Notes under the pieces: generated by a model | Database searches by the model: none | What the model was told of the DNA's origin: nothing | The model's input: only the letters and a program-made list of their open reading frames with translations | Assembly (NCBI GenBank): GCA_015063745.1 | Contig: SVTO01000016.1 | Span: 1 to 49,253 of the forward strand | Length of the DNA stretch: 49,253 nt | From: Oscillospiraceae bacterium | GTDB taxonomy: Bacteria; Bacillota; Clostridia; Oscillospirales; CAG-272 | Direction of reading: 5' to 3' | Translations under genes and position numbers: made by a program | Part shown: in pieces, positions 11,090 through 17,774 of the stretch | Position numbering within the stretch: the stretch's first letter is position 1 | Layout of the letters: every line of letters begins with the position of its first letter

Positions 11090-11770
11090 ATGACCAAGAA
11101 GATTGCTCCCTCTATGATGTGCGCGGACTACAGAACCCTGCCCGCCCTGCTCGACACCTTTGCCGAAACCGGCATTGAATATCTGCACATTGATATTATG
11201 GACGGTGTGTTCGTAAAGAACTTCACCCTCGGCACCGACTACTGCAAGAGACTGCGCGCCATGACCGATATTCCGCTGGATATCCACATGATGGTTACCG
11301 AACCGGAAACCAAGATCGGCTGGTTTGAACCCAAGGAAGGCGAATATGTCTCCATTCACTACGAAGCAACCAACCACCTCCAGAGAGCGCTGGCCGAAAT
11401 CAAGAAGTACGGCGCCAAGCCCATGGTGGCTCTGAACCCCGCAACTCCCCTGTGCGTAATGGACTACATCCTGGACGACATCGACGCCGTTCTGCTGATG
11501 ACCGTTAACCCGGGCTTTGCAGGCCAGAAGATCGTTCCCAAGATGTTCGATAAGGTAAGAGACTGCCGCAAGTATCTGGACGAACGTGGATACAACCATG
11601 TGGAAATCGAAGTGGACGGCAACGTAAACTTCCCCAACACTGTTAAGCTGGCAGCAGCAGGCGCGGACATCTACGTAGCCGGCACCTCCAGCGTATTCAT
11701 GGGTGACGATATCACCGGCAACATCGCAAAAATGCGCCGTATCTTCAATGGAGAAGACATCGGTGAATAA
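11090..11770 (+). CDS. Ribulose-phosphate 3-epimerase family protein
   Basis: The 226-aa (beta/alpha)8 protein belongs to the Rpe family, which interconverts ribulose-5-phosphate and xylulose-5-phosphate; some members act on allulose-6-phosphate. Family motifs are all present: IAPSMMCADY at the start, LHIDIMDGVFVKN (metal-binding His and Asp), DIHMMV, TVNPGFAGQ and EVDGNVN. ATG 11090 is chosen over the in-frame ATG 11078 because the latter overlaps the ribosome binding site AAAGGATGG. It lies 40 bp after lacZ and overlaps the next gene by 8 bp. It diverges from housekeeping Rpe at several positions, for example FEPKEGEYVSIH in place of the usual GAD-ISVH-type loop, so a paralogue with a different sugar phosphate is possible. 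Confidence 0.85.
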   Translation: MTKKIAPSMMCADYRTLPALLDTFAETGIEYLHIDIMDGVFVKNFTLGTDYCKRLRAMTDIPLDIHMMVTEPETKIGWFEPKEGEYVSIHYEATNHLQRALAEIKKYGAKPMVALNPATPLCVMDYILDDIDAVLLMTVNPGFAGQKIVPKMFDKVRDCRKYLDERGYNHVEIEVDGNVNFPNTVKLAAAGADIYVAGTSSVFMGDDITGNIAKMRRIFNGEDIGE

Positions 11771-13103
11771 GACTTCTCTGACCGCTCTTCTGGCGCAGGA
11801 CGGGTTTTCCTGTACCTGCGGCCGGAAGCATTACGGTCTGCTGAAGGACTGTGCCATCGGCAGAAATGCCATCCCGGACAGTCTGATCCCGTTTCTGGAA
11901 AAATACAATATCCGTCATCCCTTTATCCTGTGCGACGGCAATACCTTCCGTGCGGCGGGAGAACAGGTCACGGCATTGTTGAACCGCGCGGGAATACCGT
12001 ATACCCTTCACTGTATCGGGAGAGAAAAGCCCGCCCCGGATGAGAAGATCGTCGGGGAAGCGGTGATGTTCTGCGATGCAGCCTGTGACGGTGTTCTGGC
12101 GGTGGGCGGCGGCGTGATCAACGATACAGGAAAGATTCTTGCCGGTATGGCGGGGATTCCCGATATTTACATCGCCACAGCGCCCTCCATGGACGGATTC
12201 GCATCGGCCACATCCTCCATGGAAAGAGCAGGACTGAAAGTCTCCCTGCCGTCCCGCTGTCCCGATGCCGTAATCGGTGACGCGGCGGTTCTGGCATCCG
12301 CTCCGACGGAAATGATCCGCTCCGGCGTGGGGGACATGATCGCCAAATACATAAGCCTTGCGGAATGGGAGATCGCCCATCTGCTGATCGGGGAATATTT
12401 CTGCCCCGTGGTGGCGGATATGGTACGGGAAGCACTGGACACCTGCGCCAGGGAAGCCGAAGCGGCGGTGAACGGGGATGAAAATGCCGTATGCCGTCTG
12501 ACAGAAGCGCTGGTGCTCTCCGGTATGGCCATGAACTACGCCGGTCTGTCCCGTCCCGCATCCGGTATGGAGCATTATATCTCCCATATCATCGATATGC
12601 AGGCATTGGAATTCGGCACCCCCTCCTCCTTCCACGGCATCCAGTGCGGCGTGGGTACTCTGCTGACCCTGCAGGCCTACGAAAAACTCCGCACAGTAAC
12701 ACCCGATAAAGAAAAAGCCCTTGCCCATGCGGCATCCTTCTCCCTGCGGGAACACGAAGCCCGCCTGCGGACACAGCTTGGCAAAGGTGCTGAGAGCATG
12801 ATCACCGGGGAAGCGAAGGAAGGCAAATACGACCCGGCAAAGCATGAAAAACGGCTTGACAAGATCCTTTCGGTATGGGATGAGATCCTGACGATTGCGG
12901 CAAAGCTTCCGTCCTCTGCGGAACTGACCGCATTTCTCGCAAAAATCGGCCATCCCACATCCGGCACCGCTTTCGGCATCACGGAAGACGCCATGCGGGA
13001 AGCCTTTGTGCTGGCGAAGGATATCAGAGACAAATACGTTCTGGGCAGACTGCTCTGGGACCTCGGTATTCTCGACGAAACAGCGGCAGAACTGCAGATG
13101 TGA
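11763..13103 (+). CDS. Glycerol-1-phosphate dehydrogenase-like (AraM/EgsA family)
   Basis: The 446-aa iron-type alcohol dehydrogenase family protein resembles bacterial AraM and archaeal EgsA, which reduce dihydroxyacetone phosphate to sn-glycerol-1-phosphate with NAD(P)H. The dinucleotide loop GVLAVGGGVINDTGK and the following ATAPSMDGFAS are typical of this subfamily. Likely metal ligands are Asp in SGVGDMIAKY, His in SGMEHYISH and His in SSFHGIQCGVG. A GTG start at 11763 is preferred: AATGGAGA precedes it by 9 nt inside the rpe-like gene, giving an 8-bp overlap. ATG 11748 has no ribosome binding site. The last ~100 residues contain a Lys/Glu-rich insert (EAKEGKYDPAKHEKR). Translational coupling suggests a shared pathway with the epimerase. 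Confidence 0.8.
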   Translation: MNKTSLTALLAQDGFSCTCGRKHYGLLKDCAIGRNAIPDSLIPFLEKYNIRHPFILCDGNTFRAAGEQVTALLNRAGIPYTLHCIGREKPAPDEKIVGEAVMFCDAACDGVLAVGGGVINDTGKILAGMAGIPDIYIATAPSMDGFASATSSMERAGLKVSLPSRCPDAVIGDAAVLASAPTEMIRSGVGDMIAKYISLAEWEIAHLLIGEYFCPVVADMVREALDTCAREAEAAVNGDENAVCRLTEALVLSGMAMNYAGLSRPASGMEHYISHIIDMQALEFGTPSSFHGIQCGVGTLLTLQAYEKLRTVTPDKEKALAHAASFSLREHEARLRTQLGKGAESMITGEAKEGKYDPAKHEKRLDKILSVWDEILTIAAKLPSSAELTAFLAKIGHPTSGTAFGITEDAMREAFVLAKDIRDKYVLGRLLWDLGILDETAAELQM

Positions 13104-13114
13104 AAGGAGAAACC

Positions 13115-13546
13115 ATGATGAGGAAACTGCAAGGTGCAAAATGGCTGCAGCCGATCTGGTGGCTGGCCGTCCTGTACATATGGTTCGGATCCCTATACCC
13201 CTTCCTGTTCGGCTCACACGATCTGGGACAGAGCATCATCCCCTCCCCCTGGCTGACGGTGGCATATGCCATACTGCTTGCGGCGGGTATCGTCCTTTTT
13301 GGCGATAAAACCCTGTTCCGGCGTATTTTCCTCGCCTGCCGCATCCTGCAGACCCTGGCCCTCCTCCTCCTGCTCCTCCTCACCCACATAAGCTTCTCGG
13401 GAGACCTGTACATAGCCTTAATCTCCGGCCTGCTCATTCTCCCCTATATCGGCATGTACACCCTGCACCGCCTGCCTCTGCAGCTCATATTAATCCTCTA
13501 CAGCCTCGCCTTAACCGTAATCACCTTCCTCAAAGGAAAAAAATAA
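13115..13546 (+). CDS. Small hydrophobic membrane protein, unknown function
   Basis: The 143-aa protein has about five predicted membrane helices (around residues 10-30, 48-65, 74-95, 103-120 and 123-138) with short loops and a basic end (LKGKK). I do not recognise the family. It starts at one of two adjacent ATGs (13115 or 13118) after AAAGGAGAAACC, 11 bp beyond the dehydrogenase stop, so it is likely the last gene of the lacZ operon. Long CTCCTCCTCCT tracts encode the poly-Leu helix around residues 83-89. Confidence 0.65.
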   Translation: MMRKLQGAKWLQPIWWLAVLYIWFGSLYPFLFGSHDLGQSIIPSPWLTVAYAILLAAGIVLFGDKTLFRRIFLACRILQTLALLLLLLLTHISFSGDLYIALISGLLILPYIGMYTLHRLPLQLILILYSLALTVITFLKGKK

Positions 13547-13574
13547 GCCGCCCAAAGGCAGCCCAACAAAAAAA

Positions 13575-13670
13575 CACCCTCCTTTCCAAGATTTTTTGAA
13601 AAGAAGAGGGGGTGCAGGGGGAGAAGAAAAACTTTTTCGCAAAAAGTTTCTCTTCTCCCCCTGCAAAACT
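13575..13670. repeat. Double-hairpin intergenic repeat, copy A
   Basis: A first imperfect hairpin (ACCCTC...GAGGGGGT) is followed by a long second stem GCAGGGGGAGAAGA / TCTTCTCCCCCTGC (13614-13664) with an ACTTTTTCGCAAAAAGT inner stem. A second, sequence-similar copy is at 31950-32050. It lies between convergent genes and can serve as a bidirectional terminator for both. Confidence 0.75.
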
Positions 13671-13673
13671 TTA

Positions 13674-14348
13674 TCACACTAAACACCCCGCGATCTTCTC
13701 TCCGATCAGGCGGTGGCCTTCCACGGTGGGGTGGATGCCGTCGGTGGAGAGGAGGCCGGAGTAGGAATGAGACATGAGGAAGAGGGAGCGGATGTCGATG
13801 AGGGGGCAGGAGAAGGCAGCGGCGATCTGTTCGGCCGTGCGGTTATAGTATTCCTGCCAGCGGTAGAGCATACTGGGGTCGCCGAGCCAGCGGAGGATGG
13901 CATCCTTGTCCAGGTTACGGGAGATCCACTCCATATACCGGGGGGCATCCAGGGGGACGAGGTTGCACAGGTATACCTTTGCGCCGAAGGAACGGGCGTA
14001 TTCGATGAGCTGGCCGTAGAAATTACGGAATTTCTCCATGGGGGTTTTCGGTTCATGGATGCTGTCGGGGGAAGCGGAGATTTCTTCCCAGCGGTAATCG
14101 CAGTCGTTGCCGCCGAATTCCAGCAGGATGACGGGGGAATTTTCGCCGGTGGGGATGGAAGCGCAGCGTTTCTGCAGAGCGGCAAGGCCGGCATCCACCG
14201 TTGCACCCATGAGAGAATGGTTATGGAGGCAGAATCCCGCTTCTTCCAGAGGAGCGTACTGTTCTCTGACCAGCTTGTGCTTGCCGCACTCGTCGCTGAA
14301 GTACACGCCTTTCAGAATGGAATCGCCGAAAATGAATAAGTCTCTCAT
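13674..14348 (-). CDS. SGNH/GDSL-family hydrolase
   Basis: The 224-aa cytoplasmic protein is a probable esterase or acyl hydrolase. Block I is FIFGDSILKG with the nucleophile Ser10. Block II has the oxyanion Gly in NHSLMGATVD. Block III is LEFGGNDCD with the oxyanion Asn. Block V is STDGIHPTVEGHRLIG with catalytic Asp and His near the C terminus. The minus-strand start at 14348 follows GAAAGGCAATATC. It stands alone between the lacZ operon, which converges on it, and the divergently transcribed XRE regulator. Carbohydrate-deacetylating activity is plausible in this glycan-rich setting but is inference; the substrate is unknown. Confidence 0.85.
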   Translation of the reverse strand: MRDLFIFGDSILKGVYFSDECGKHKLVREQYAPLEEAGFCLHNHSLMGATVDAGLAALQKRCASIPTGENSPVILLEFGGNDCDYRWEEISASPDSIHEPKTPMEKFRNFYGQLIEYARSFGAKVYLCNLVPLDAPRYMEWISRNLDKDAILRWLGDPSMLYRWQEYYNRTAEQIAAAFSCPLIDIRSLFLMSHSYSGLLSTDGIHPTVEGHRLIGEKIAGCLV

Positions 14349-14397
14349 GATATTGCCTTTCTATCGATAAGTTTTACTATCGTTCACAAAATTTTCA

Positions 14398-14426
14398 TTG
14401 CACCGCGGACGGAAATGTGCTATACT
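14398..14426 (+). promoter_or_regulatory. Promoter of the XRE regulator gene
   Basis: The -35 box TTGCAC (14398-14403), 17 bp, and the -10 box TATACT (14421-14426). The resulting leader is ~245 nt long and contains the repeated TAGAG/CTCTA sites described separately. The 330-bp gap between the two divergent genes holds nothing else that I can identify. Confidence 0.55.
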
Positions 14427-14514
14427 ATTCCTGTCCGGTATAAGTATTATACGCCGGAAATCCCCCGGAATCCATCCCGTATCCGGTTACACGGCTCTAT
14501 TGTTGGATGCCGGA

Positions 14515-14640
14515 ATACTCTACTCTCCGTCCCCCTCCATTTTCGCCTGCGGTGGAGAAAAATATGCACATTTATCCCGGGGGTAGAGAAAAACAGGCAA
14601 ATTCTACCGAAAAACCATCGATTCTACTGTGAGTAGAGCA
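14515..14640 (+). promoter_or_regulatory. Candidate operator cluster with TCTACTgtgAGTAGA
   Basis: A perfect 6+6 inverted repeat with a 3-bp spacer, TCTACTGTGAGTAGA, lies at 14623-14637. Related half-sites recur in the leader: TACTCTAC near 14519, GGTAGAGA near 14582 and TTCTACC near 14602. Such spacing is usual for XRE-family dimers, so autoregulation of the downstream gene is a reasonable guess. Confidence 0.4.
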
Positions 14641-14678
14641 GGATTTCGGGTCAATTTTCGATAAAGGAGGACCTCGTA

Positions 14679-15296
14679 ATGGCTGAGAAACAGGATATCG
14701 CATCCATTCTTGCCCACAATATTGCCGACCGGCGGAAGAAGTGCGGCATGACACAGGCGGAGCTGGCGGAAAAGCTGGGGTACTCCGACAAGAGTATTTC
14801 CAAATGGGAAAGAGGCGAGGGCATGCCGGATGTGCTGTGCCTGAAGCGCATGGCGGATCTCTTCGGCGTTCCCACGGATGCTCTGTTGACAGAAGACTGG
14901 TCGTCTGCCTGTGACGGTAGTATGACCGTGACGGAAGAGAAAAACGCACCTGCGTCGGACAGGCACAAAGCGGTGAACCATTGGGCGATTGCGGCCGTGA
15001 CCATCAGCGGTACATGGCTTCTGGCGTTTTTGCTGTATCTGATCGGGAAATTCTGCGCGATGGATTTTTCCGTTGCCCTTGCGGCGGCGATCCCCGTAAC
15101 GGGACTTCTGGCGATCATTTTCAACGCCCTGTGGGGCAAGCGGAAGCTGACCTTCTGGCTCTGCACGTTCTTTGTGACGGGCGTTCTGTTCGTGGTCTGC
15201 TGGCTGCTCCGGGAACACGGGATCTGGGGTCTGATGGCGCTGACGGTTCCGGCTGCCGGCGTGATCTGGTTCGGATGCAGGATCCGGAAGGAATGA
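14679..15296 (+). CDS. Membrane-anchored XRE/Cro-type transcriptional regulator
   Basis: The 205-aa protein has an N-terminal helix-turn-helix (about residues 12-70; MTQAELAEKLGYSDKSISKW is the HTH) joined by a polar linker to four predicted membrane helices (about 101-122, 131-151, 156-175 and 179-198) and a short basic tail. The HTH would bind DNA while the membrane part senses an unknown signal or acts as an anchor. ATG 14679 follows a full AAAGGAGG. It has its own promoter and a long leader with palindromic sites, suggesting autoregulation. No partner gene is obvious; the divergent SGNH hydrolase is the nearest candidate target. Confidence 0.85.
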   Translation: MAEKQDIASILAHNIADRRKKCGMTQAELAEKLGYSDKSISKWERGEGMPDVLCLKRMADLFGVPTDALLTEDWSSACDGSMTVTEEKNAPASDRHKAVNHWAIAAVTISGTWLLAFLLYLIGKFCAMDFSVALAAAIPVTGLLAIIFNALWGKRKLTFWLCTFFVTGVLFVVCWLLREHGIWGLMALTVPAAGVIWFGCRIRKE

Positions 15297-15515
15297 TGTA
15301 TTCTTGCGGGATACCGGAGAAAACAGGAAAGAAAGGGTCTGGCGCAAGGCCAAAAGTTTTGATCCAACTTTTTCAAAAGTTGGCAGGGATCGAAGGGACA
15401 GAGTCCCTCGTCGGGCTCCGCAGAGCTCGAAATACCCAGGACACAAGAAAAAGTTCCTTTTTTGCTTCTTTTTTCCTCGCTAAAGGAAAAAAGAAGAACT
15501 ATATCACAGCTCAAA
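15297..15515. repeat. Intergenic hairpin-rich sequence
   Basis: No gene. Consecutive hairpins include CCAACTTTTTCAAAAGTTGG (15364-15383), GGGACAGAGTCCC (15395-15407) and a perfect 13-bp stem CTTCTTTTTTCCT / AGGAAAAAAGAAG (15465-15496). The composition resembles dispersed intergenic elements of clostridial genomes; related pieces appear near 25060-25131. Confidence 0.5.
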
Positions 15516-15518
15516 ACA

Positions 15519-15571
15519 AAAAGGGCGTGTCGCAAATTACATTTTTCAACGTAAATGCGACACGCCCTTTT
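15519..15571. terminator. Bidirectional terminator
   Basis: The perfect stem AAAAGGGCGTGTCGCA / TGCGACACGCCCTTTT has T-rich flanks on both strands. It ends the minus-strand phosphatase gene and possibly read-through from the XRE gene. Confidence 0.85.
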
Positions 15572-15586
15572 GTTTTCTTTTTGGGG

Positions 15587-16576
15587 TTATTCCAGAAGGT
15601 TGCCGCGGATTTTCTCCATGGTTTCATCGCTGATGCCGATGGCGCGCAGGAATTTCACAGCCCCCTTGAGAATGTCACCGCCCTCGTCATAACCGGCAAG
15701 CTGCTTTTCGAAGCCCTCGAAATTGTCTCCGAAGCCGTAGCGCACACCGCACCAGCCAAGAGAGGTGAATTCGAATTCCAGCAGAATATCCTCGCGGGAC
15801 ATACCGAGAAGGGCGTTTAATATGTAGGCGATATTGCCGGTACGGTCCGCGCCGTGGTAGCAATGGAAGATGATGGGGTAGTTCTTTTCGTCCGCCAGCA
15901 GCTCAAAGACCACACGGGTCGCTTCCAGTTGTTCATCGGTGAAAAACTCGCTGTAGTTGGTGGAAAAGGGAAGGAGGCAGAACTTTACGTTTTCCCCCAG
16001 AGGACTTTGATCCATTTCGCCGAACATTTCCTTGCGCAGGTCGATATCGGTTTTGATGCCGATGGTATCTCTGAGGACGGAGATACCCTCTTCGGTGATT
16101 TCGTTCATATAGGAGCTGCGGTAGACAAGACCCTGACGGATTCTGCGGCCGTCTGCGGTTTTCCATCCGCCGATGTCACGGATATTGTACACGCCGTCGG
16201 CACGGATGATACGGGGAGGCCGATCCTCGGTGAAGAATAGGGAGGGGGTACAACCGTTGATACGCCAGAAATATTTGGCGGCGATTTTGAGGTTTTCCAC
16301 ATTGAGGGAGGATTCCGCAGTCGTGATGCGCAGGACGGGATCTGCGAAATCGGCATTCTCCGACAGCTCGAAAACGGAGGTGGGAGCATCGGTTTCCCAG
16401 AGAAAGGTGACGCCGCGTTTTTCGATGGAATAGTCGGGCAGGGCGGGTTCGCCGCGGTGAAGCCAACGGATGGTGTCGGGTCGGATATTCCGGTTGTATA
16501 AAGCAATAAATTCACGCTGTCTGTCAGTCAGAAGCAGCTGTGTGGAATTTTGGGCAGGACTGATCAGTTTGGTCAT
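15587..16576 (-). CDS. Tyrosine-phosphatase-like protein
   Basis: The 329-aa cytoplasmic protein has a cysteine phosphatase P-loop HCYHGADRTG (Cys239, Arg245), matching the HCx5R signature of the bacterial tyrosine/serine or phosphoinositide phosphatase family. NIRDIGGWKTADGRRI and GLVYRSS are the upstream family blocks. The N-terminal ~110 residues form an extra beta-rich domain (WETDAPTSVFELS, AKYFWRING) of fibronectin type. The start at 16576 is preferred over 16582 because the latter touches the ribosome binding site AAAGGAG. Its promoter at 16630-16658 is strong. The substrate is unknown. The protein lacks the signal peptide that many secreted relatives have. Confidence 0.85.
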   Translation of the reverse strand: MTKLISPAQNSTQLLLTDRQREFIALYNRNIRPDTIRWLHRGEPALPDYSIEKRGVTFLWETDAPTSVFELSENADFADPVLRITTAESSLNVENLKIAAKYFWRINGCTPSLFFTEDRPPRIIRADGVYNIRDIGGWKTADGRRIRQGLVYRSSYMNEITEEGISVLRDTIGIKTDIDLRKEMFGEMDQSPLGENVKFCLLPFSTNYSEFFTDEQLEATRVVFELLADEKNYPIIFHCYHGADRTGNIAYILNALLGMSREDILLEFEFTSLGWCGVRYGFGDNFEGFEKQLAGYDEGGDILKGAVKFLRAIGISDETMEKIRGNLLE

Positions 16577-16629
16577 GGGCATCTCCTTTGCGGGCCGGGA
16601 AATGGTATTGGTTCTGTGTGATTGCCTGT

Positions 16630-16658
16630 ATTATATCATCCCGTAAAGGTAAAGTCAA
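16630..16658 (-). promoter_or_regulatory. Promoter of the phosphatase gene
   Basis: On the minus strand, the -35 box TTGACT (16658-16653), 17 bp, and a perfect -10 box TATAAT (16635-16630). Confidence 0.7.
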
Positions 16659-16689
16659 GGAGGGGTGGCCAAGTTTTCCCCCGAAACCC

Positions 16690-16718
16690 TTGACATCCCG
16701 TAAAAGCTGTGCTATACT
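16690..16718 (+). promoter_or_regulatory. Promoter of the thiT transcript
   Basis: The -35 box TTGACA (16690-16695), 17 bp, and the -10 box TATACT (16713-16718). Transcription would start at the first bases of the TPP aptamer. Confidence 0.75.
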
Positions 16719-16725
16719 ATACCCG

Positions 16726-16810
16726 AACAAAACGGGGGTGCCGAATGGCTGAGACGGATTGCCGAACCCTTTAACCTGATCCGGGTAATACCGGCGTAGG
16801 GAGATTTGTT
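16726..16810 (+). promoter_or_regulatory. TPP (THI-box) riboswitch
   Basis: The aptamer contains the conserved pyrimidine-binding block GGCTGAGA (16747-16754) and the segment ACCCTTTAACCTGATCCGGG followed by GGCGTAGGGAG. Stem P1 is AACAAA (16726-16731) with TTTGTT (16805-16810). It binds thiamine pyrophosphate and normally represses. Downstream lie a hairpin GAAGTAT/ATACTTC (16813-16835) and AAAGGCTTC/GAAGCCTTT (16858-16887). The latter has only a weak T-tail, so I cannot decide between termination and translational control. Confidence 0.95.
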
Positions 16811-16938
16811 TTGAAGTATGGCGTACAAATACTTCAGATACGAAATTTCTAAGGTTAAAAGGCTTCTGTCTTCGGATGGAAGCCTTTGCTGTTTCTACAG
16901 CTCCTGACTGTTCAGAATACAATATGTTGAGGTGTCTT

Positions 16939-17577
16939 ATGAAAGATAGGAAAATGAATACCCATACCCTTACGGAATGTGCGATCATGATTGCTCTGGC
17001 TACGGTGCTGAGTCTGATCGAGATTTACAAAGCACCCTTCGGCGGTGCTGTGACGCTGCTTTCCATGGCGCCGATCATTATTTTGTCCATCCGCCACGGT
17101 GTGAAGACCGGTCTTGCGGGGGCGTTCGTGTATTCCGTGCTCCAGCTGATACTGGGTGTCAGCAATGTCGCCTGGGTACCCTCGGCCGGAGGCAAGCTGC
17201 TCTGCATCCTGTTCGACTACACCCTCGCATTCACCGTCCTCGGCTTCGCCGGCATTTTCCGGAAGGTGAAATTCGTAAAGAACGAAACCGCCAATTTGTT
17301 TATCACATCCATCATCGGTACACTGCTTGTGTGCCTTATCCGTTTCGCCTGCCATATCCTCTCCGGTGCCGTGATCTGGTACTCCCTTGACCTGGAATGG
17401 TACGCTGACGATCCTACCCATATCGTCCATAAATACGACGCATGGATGTTCTCCCTCGTTTATAACGGTACATTTATGATTCCCGAAATCGTTGAAACCG
17501 TTATCGGTGTTCCCCTGCTCACGAAAATCCTCTCCAAAGTACGTATAGGCAGAGTCCGCACGGGTAGGGTGGTTTGA
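16939..17577 (+). CDS. thiT: Thiamine ECF transporter S component ThiT
   Basis: The 212-aa integral membrane protein binds thiamine with high affinity and imports it when docked to an EcfA-EcfA'-EcfT module. About six membrane helices are visible. The family patterns MIALATVLSLI, APFGGAVTLLSMAPIIILS with RHGVKTGLAG, and KLLCILFDYTLAFTVLGFAG agree with ThiT/YuaJ. ATG 16939 follows GAGGTG; an ORF extending upstream would overlap the riboswitch hairpin and is not used. The TPP riboswitch directly upstream confirms substrate and regulation. The probable energising module is encoded at 26377-28958. Confidence 0.93.
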   Translation: MKDRKMNTHTLTECAIMIALATVLSLIEIYKAPFGGAVTLLSMAPIIILSIRHGVKTGLAGAFVYSVLQLILGVSNVAWVPSAGGKLLCILFDYTLAFTVLGFAGIFRKVKFVKNETANLFITSIIGTLLVCLIRFACHILSGAVIWYSLDLEWYADDPTHIVHKYDAWMFSLVYNGTFMIPEIVETVIGVPLLTKILSKVRIGRVRTGRVV

Positions 17578-17687
17578 GGGGCAGTTCCCGGATACGAATA
17601 CATTTCACCGGATAAAATTCTCCATCCCGTCCCGCATCATTTCTGCATAAAAAATTACATTTTCATCTGAAAAATCCATAAAAGCGG

Positions 17688-17716
17688 TTGTATTCGGCGG
17701 GGAAGTATGCTATAAT
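17688..17716 (+). promoter_or_regulatory. Promoter of the GH-like gene
   Basis: The -35 box TTGTAT (17688-17693), 17 bp, and a perfect -10 box TATAAT (17711-17716), ~50 nt before the ribosome binding site AAAGGAG (17761-17767). Confidence 0.7.
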
Positions 17717-17774
17717 GAAAAAAATCCGAATCAAAAGCGCAAGCTTTGTTATACACCCGAAAAGGAGATTCATT

